Positions 60,005 to 64,000 of a DNA stretch of 64,000 nt are shown one piece after another. Positions within the stretch are counted from its first letter, which is position 1. Every line of letters starts with the position of its first letter. The DNA comes from Vespa crabro (taxonomy: Eukaryota > Arthropoda > Insecta > Hymenoptera > Vespidae). The DNA lies in contig NC_060966.1 of assembly GCF_910589235.1 (NCBI RefSeq), positions 2,914,001 to 2,978,000 of the forward strand, given 5' to 3'. Under the pieces are notes generated by a model. The model worked only from the letters and a program-made list of their open reading frames with translations, did no database searches and was not told the DNA's origin. Both the position numbers and the translations under genes were made by a program.

Positions 60005-60170
60005 TGCACTGGACTAGCGATGATGGTCGCTTAATACGGAGGATCTGTCGACGGTCCGTCTTTTCCTTTCATTGTCAAAGTAGTAGGTCGACTGATTTCG
60101 ATGAATAAGAGGAGCTACACAAGGTTCAGAAACCGTTGAAGGCCTTCAATAAATACCGTTCACCGCTTTT
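60005..60170 (+). repeat. Interspersed repeat unit in the IR2 3' flank
   Basis: Related to 4,015-4,200: 'ctagcgatgatggtcgctt', 'cggagga', 'gatgaataagagga', 'accgttgaaggcc'. The matching flank of IR1 (near 54,190-54,230) shares 'catgacgaatagaat' but lacks the repeat, so the repeat entered the IR2 unit after, or was lost from the IR1 unit since, the duplication. Confidence 0.55.
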
Positions 60171-60199
60171 CCGCAAACTAAGTAGTCTGAAGATCCAGA

Positions 60200-60735
60200 A
60201 CGCTCGAAAAATGAACTTATTTTTAAAAATCTATAAATTCAAATGTATTAAACGAATATTTTTTGGCCACATGCTAGTTTATGGATTAAACAATCTTTCA
60301 TAGAAAAATTATATCAAAAATATTAAGAAATGGCGGCGCTGCAGTTGATGCCGCAGAGGTTCTCCCTCGGAATACGCATCACTGATCGAAAACAGATCTC
60401 TGTAATAACGCATTTGAAAAAGAATATATCTTTTTATTTGTGAATGTTGTGACTATAAAATAGCGTACGGATTTTGTTTTATCTTCAGAAATACTTCTTT
60501 TGCATAAGAATTTGACAACAAAATAATTAATATTAAAAAAATGATTAATGTATTATAAAAATCGAATGCTATTTTATAGATAATGTATCTGAGAGTATTG
60601 TATCTAAATTTCAAGACAATCAGTCCGGTATTTTCCGAGATTTCTTTGCAGTTAGGTCGAAAATTGTAATTTCGAGAAAAATGCAAAAGAAAGTAAATAT
60701 CCGGTTATATGGGTGATAAAGTGATTTTTTTGCTC
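60200..60735. other. Noncoding stretch in the IR array
   Basis: A short G+C-richer patch occurs near 60,330-60,385. The minus-strand 77-codon frame at 60,453-60,686 matches nothing known. Confidence 0.5.
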
Positions 60736-60739
60736 ATTT

Positions 60740-61021
60740 TTAATCGGCGATTCCTGGTTGATATGATGTTTCTTCAGCAGTACAATGTGCATCTTGAAAT
60801 CCTTTCTGAGATGATTTGCGTGTTTGGCAAACGTTTATCGTATTTCCTTGTGCTAAGATCTCCGAGGTATCGCAACGCTGTTTCTTAACTTTCATGCACA
60901 ATTCATACCATCGATACCGGACTTGTAGATGCATTAAGTTTAATATCGACATTGATTTAACTATTAAATCTATTACTTTGCCTGAGCTATACTCAATAAT
61001 CGTCGATACTCCGTAAAGCAA
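60740..61021 (-). pseudogene. Possible Mutator-like transposase fragment
   Basis: A minus-strand 93-codon frame begins LYGVSTIIEYSSGKVIDLIVKS. This resembles the start of a DDE core in transposase-like proteins common in arthropods, where a GV.T.I....GKV.D..V.S motif is followed by cysteine pairs. The expected CxxC is missing and the rest (KKQRCDTSEILAQGNTINVC) is unlike that family. It is G+C-richer than its surroundings, which fits an inserted element. Assignment is by motif memory only and is weak. Confidence 0.28.
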
Positions 61022-61364
61022 AGAAAAGCCTCGTAATCCACTAATGCACTAACATCCATGGATGCTTGATTTCATGAACTTCACGTCACCGTTGCATGCC
61101 TTACGCATCACAATTATTAATAGAACGCTTCACAACTGATTATAGAAAAAACGGCGACAAATCGTAACATTCCGTACACATACGGAAGGACACAATAGAA
61201 CAAGCATCTGCACTGAGTACGTACGTATCGAAACGCGTGATTTACCGATCGCATCTGCCAACTGTTCTATCTAGAAAAACCGTTAACTTCGTTAATTTTT
61301 CGAATTTTAATACCGGATATGACTTAAATCGTTCGCGAAACTTAGTTAATAAAAGTGCAAAAAA

Positions 61365-61599
61365 AATGGATATTTTCAAACTTCTTGGGTGGTCAGACCC
61401 CATAATATCGTTTATTTTCTTCTGGTCAATAGATATCATTTTGAGTACTTGTATTGTGACCATAGAAAAGTGTATTTTTCTGCGTAAAGGGAAGAAACTC
61501 TCAGCGATACATCATATTCCGTCGATTAAATCGTCAAGATTTTATGTAAAGCAGAAGAAAATTATTAGAAATATTACAATAGATTATACGAATCATTAA
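61365..61599 (+). pseudogene. Ionotropic receptor remnant IR3 (last exon only)
   Basis: A plus-strand frame aligns with the last exon of IR1 and IR2: DPIISFIFFWSIDIILSTCI (M3), then a cytoplasmic tail with HHIPSIKSSRFYVKQKKIIR. The tail matches the complete version in IR1 rather than the shortened one in IR2. No upstream IR exons lie between 60.2 and 61.36 kb; instead there is the possible transposase fragment and unrelated sequence. The 3' flank resembles that of IR1 and IR2. This is an old unit cut down by deletion or insertion. Confidence 0.75.
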
Positions 61600-62925
61600 G
61601 GTGCACAAATATTGTACAACACATACACATATATCTACAACTGAAATGTTAGGTTTAATGAATCTTTCTGTTTTGATTATAATCTCCTAATGAAATAGAA
61701 ACACGCATATGAATATTTGAGCCCTTGCATTACTTATATACTTGTGTATAACAGTTTTAAATTGAAACAGAACATTTTCTTTATATTGTAGATATAGACG
61801 TATATATAATATATTTTCTTTATTTATCGAATATATATACACAGATTTTAATACTTTCAAATTGTTTCGGTTTTTGTACTTGCATAAAATATGGTATATC
61901 TATGTATTTAATAATTAAAAAAGATTTTATTTTTCATTTTTTGTATTATTCGAACTTAAGTTTCGCATGACTGAATTACATTTCTTCGAAATTTTTAATA
62001 AATTTATTTTTCTGTCGTGTTGAAGTCAATATGGTTTTATTAACAGATAAAATTTTCCATTGTACCAAACGCTACGAAGAAACCCGTAATACACACATAG
62101 ACACATTTGCACATAGATGTATCTTATATGATATATATATTATGTTTGGTGTACAAAATATATGATAATAATATGTATCTATGTAATATAGATATATAAT
62201 ATATATATATATACACTTTTATATTATACAATGAAATTATTTTAGTGATTTTCTCATATTACATATCTAGTGGAAAATATATCTTGAATAAATATTTTTG
62301 CTGAAAGGTTATTTTTTCATCTCCATCCGTTAATTCAGACTATATAATAAATTTACATGAAACATATTATTTAATTAATGATATAAACAAATTTGTATAC
62401 TCACTTTATCATATATTCTTAATCACTACTACAATTTTTTAGGTATAACTATTTCCTATATATTACTTTACTTTTAAGTCGTTCTATTTAAGACCGCCTT
62501 ACGTTCTATTTACTCTTCATTTCGTCTGTTTAAGACCTTTTCTCGTTACTCTTTGGTTGATCTAGTCAAAACTGTCCTCCATTAACCTTTTTCTCAGGTC
62601 TACCTCATAGCATTTCTTTTACCCATACACATTTAAGCATATGCATTCAGAATTTCATATTTCTCTTTGTCCCTTTCGTTATTTTGTCTTATTTGTCATT
62701 CAAGATGCACTTCCCTTTTATTCTCACTCACAATACCTCAGTCCTCTCCCTACTTTTTATAAACAAATGCACCTCACAAGGAATTATGCACCTCACAAGG
62801 AATAATGCACCTCACAAGAATATATTTTCATTAGACCATCGAGCGACTTATCTCGTATACAGACACACAGAACTAACTAATGCTATAATCTTCCATCTCA
62901 CATATATTTACTGAAAAGTGTCGTG
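61600..62925. other. Intergenic sequence between IR3 and IR4 remnants
   Basis: AT-rich, with TA tracts near 61,800-61,850 and 62,190-62,212. The 76-codon frame at 62,684-62,914 runs through a tandem repeat and is not supported. Confidence 0.6.
62767..62820 (+). repeat. Tandem repeat, 19-bp unit, about 2.8 copies
   Basis: The unit 'gcacctcacaaggaattat' is repeated three times with small changes, the last one shortened. Confidence 0.9.
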
Positions 62926-63309
62926 GTCGTAAATCATTTTTTTAAGTAATTGTCTCAATTTTATCGATCAAAATGTCTGTTAAAATATTTCAATGGAAAT
63001 GATATTTGAGCAATTTCTGTCAACATTTCACCATCCTATATACAAGAATATAAACGTGGAATATGTATATACGTATGCAGATACATTAACAAAACGAATA
63101 TAAATATGTATACACATATATGTGCCAGTACATATTTGTGTATCGGTGTATTTAAACATCATGGAAGATAAAGTAGCAACACAAAAAGTAAAAGAAAAGA
63201 AGGTTTATTAATTGATAGATAATAAATCTATACAGGCTAAGATATAGAATATAAATATATATATATATTTGTGTTGAATTTCATTTTTCTTATAGATACA
63301 TTTAATCAA

Positions 63310-63534
63310 ATTATTCCTTTCCTGTATATTTCTCTGATAAATCTTCATTACGAATAACATATCTCTCTATTTTTGTTTGATTATTGTCTTTTTTGTCGAT
63401 TATTCAGCTGCTTTGATAAACTGTCTAACATTTGTCATTCGTGTCTTACTATTTGATTCATTGGAGAACTTCGTTGTCGACGGTACTTATCAAATTGCCA
63501 TTGCTCTTGGTATGGCTTATTATGATAAATTTTC
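63310..63534 (+). pseudogene. Ionotropic receptor remnant IR4 (M2/S2 exon only)
   Basis: Aligns with exon 5 of IR2: FSDKSSLRITYLSIFV, then after a 1-bp deletion near 63,374 VDYSAALINCLTF and SLENFVVDGTYQIAIALGMA, ending at a GTAACT donor. The acceptor has changed from GTAG to GTAT. None of exons 1-4 precedes it: the sequence 62,928-63,070 is related to the far upstream flank of IR1, so the coding 5' half has been deleted. Exons 6-8 were not found before the next unit begins at 63,858. Confidence 0.75.
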
Positions 63535-63857
63535 AGTAACTATGTTACGTATGTACATTCATGGATTTACATATATTTATGTAATATGATATAAAATTTA
63601 TATTCTGGCCGCTAGTTTTTTCTGGCGCAGATCACGTAAAGATAAAAAGGGATCACGGAAGTGTTCATTATTTTTAGTATATTCTCCCTTCTTACACTCT
63701 ATCCTGTAGGATATATGCGTAGGATGGCTAAAGCATAACTGCTTGAATAATATTGAAAAAAGAGAAGACGATTTATTATTCGTATTATTTATCTATAATA
63801 TAGACGTATTTTTTTAAGCGCAAGATCTGCTATTATATCAACGATCCTAATACAATT

Positions 63858-64000
63858 ACATAAAAAGATAAAATCATTTTCTCCGCACTAATATGCACAC
63901 GTAACTTCCAATCTACACGAAAATCATAATAAAGGACGTGATCCTTTTAATAGTTAAAAAATTCAGTCTCGCGTGAATTTGACAATTATTCATTTTATTG
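63858..64000 (+). promoter_or_regulatory. Upstream block of a further IR unit, cut by the window end
   Basis: Matches the conserved block before IR1 and IR2: 'aaagataaaatcattttct', 'actaatatgcac', 'gtaacttccaatctacacga', 'ttagtctcgcgtg'-like end. A coding start would be expected roughly 100-130 bp past the window end. Confidence 0.5.

Overview
The window is AT-rich insect nuclear DNA (roughly 70 % A+T by eye), probably from a hymenopteran and perhaps an ant. The evidence is short GT-AG introns, CYP4-family cytochrome P450 exons, a tandem array of insect ionotropic receptors, CT/GA and TA microsatellites, and decayed retroelements. The species cannot be fixed from the sequence alone.

The dominant structure is a very large inverted repeat. 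Positions 1-12,940 reappear reverse-complemented at 34,271-49,860 with high identity, around a 21.3-kb spacer. The left arm is cut by the window start, so its full length is unknown. The right arm carries about 3.2 kb (35,276-38,490) that the left arm lacks. Inside the spacer lies a second, older inverted repeat (19,480-20,712 against 26,376-27,675). There are also older direct copies of arm sequences (13.2-13.8 kb and 26.2-26.7 kb; 12.3-13.15 kb and 24.79-25.03 kb; copies of arm positions 1.2-3.5 kb at 27.7-28.5, 33.35-33.96 and 35.7-37.06 kb). The locus has been built by repeated duplication and inversion.

The arms and spacer hold a graveyard of CYP4-type P450 genes: copy A (3.76-5.4 kb, +) with its mirror A' (45.2-46.9 kb, -), B (14.35-16.04 kb, -), C (28.57-30.88 kb, -), D (33.99-34.18 kb, +) and E (35.26-35.69 kb, -). 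Every copy is partial or broken, each in a different way. Flanking blocks suggest an ancestral head-to-head pair of P450 genes.

The spacer also contains an LTR with an envelope-like remnant (16.19-17.55 kb), a 5'-truncated R1-clade non-LTR retrotransposon with a 17-bp target duplication (17.80-19.41 kb), a decayed intron-containing ribosomal protein S10 gene (21.4-22.0 kb), and an LTR with a gag-like remnant on the minus strand (31.3-32.85 kb). A short piggyBac-like element sits at the inner edge of each arm.

Right of the inverted repeat (50.3-64 kb) is a tandem array of ionotropic receptor (IR) genes. IR1 is a recent pseudogene. IR2 is an intact eight-exon gene encoding 613 residues and is the only gene in the window that looks fully functional. 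IR3 survives as a last exon and IR4 as one frameshifted exon. The upstream block of a further unit runs off the window end. The genes share a conserved upstream block. I found no CRISPR array, operon or bacterial-type system and no confident tRNA or rRNA gene.
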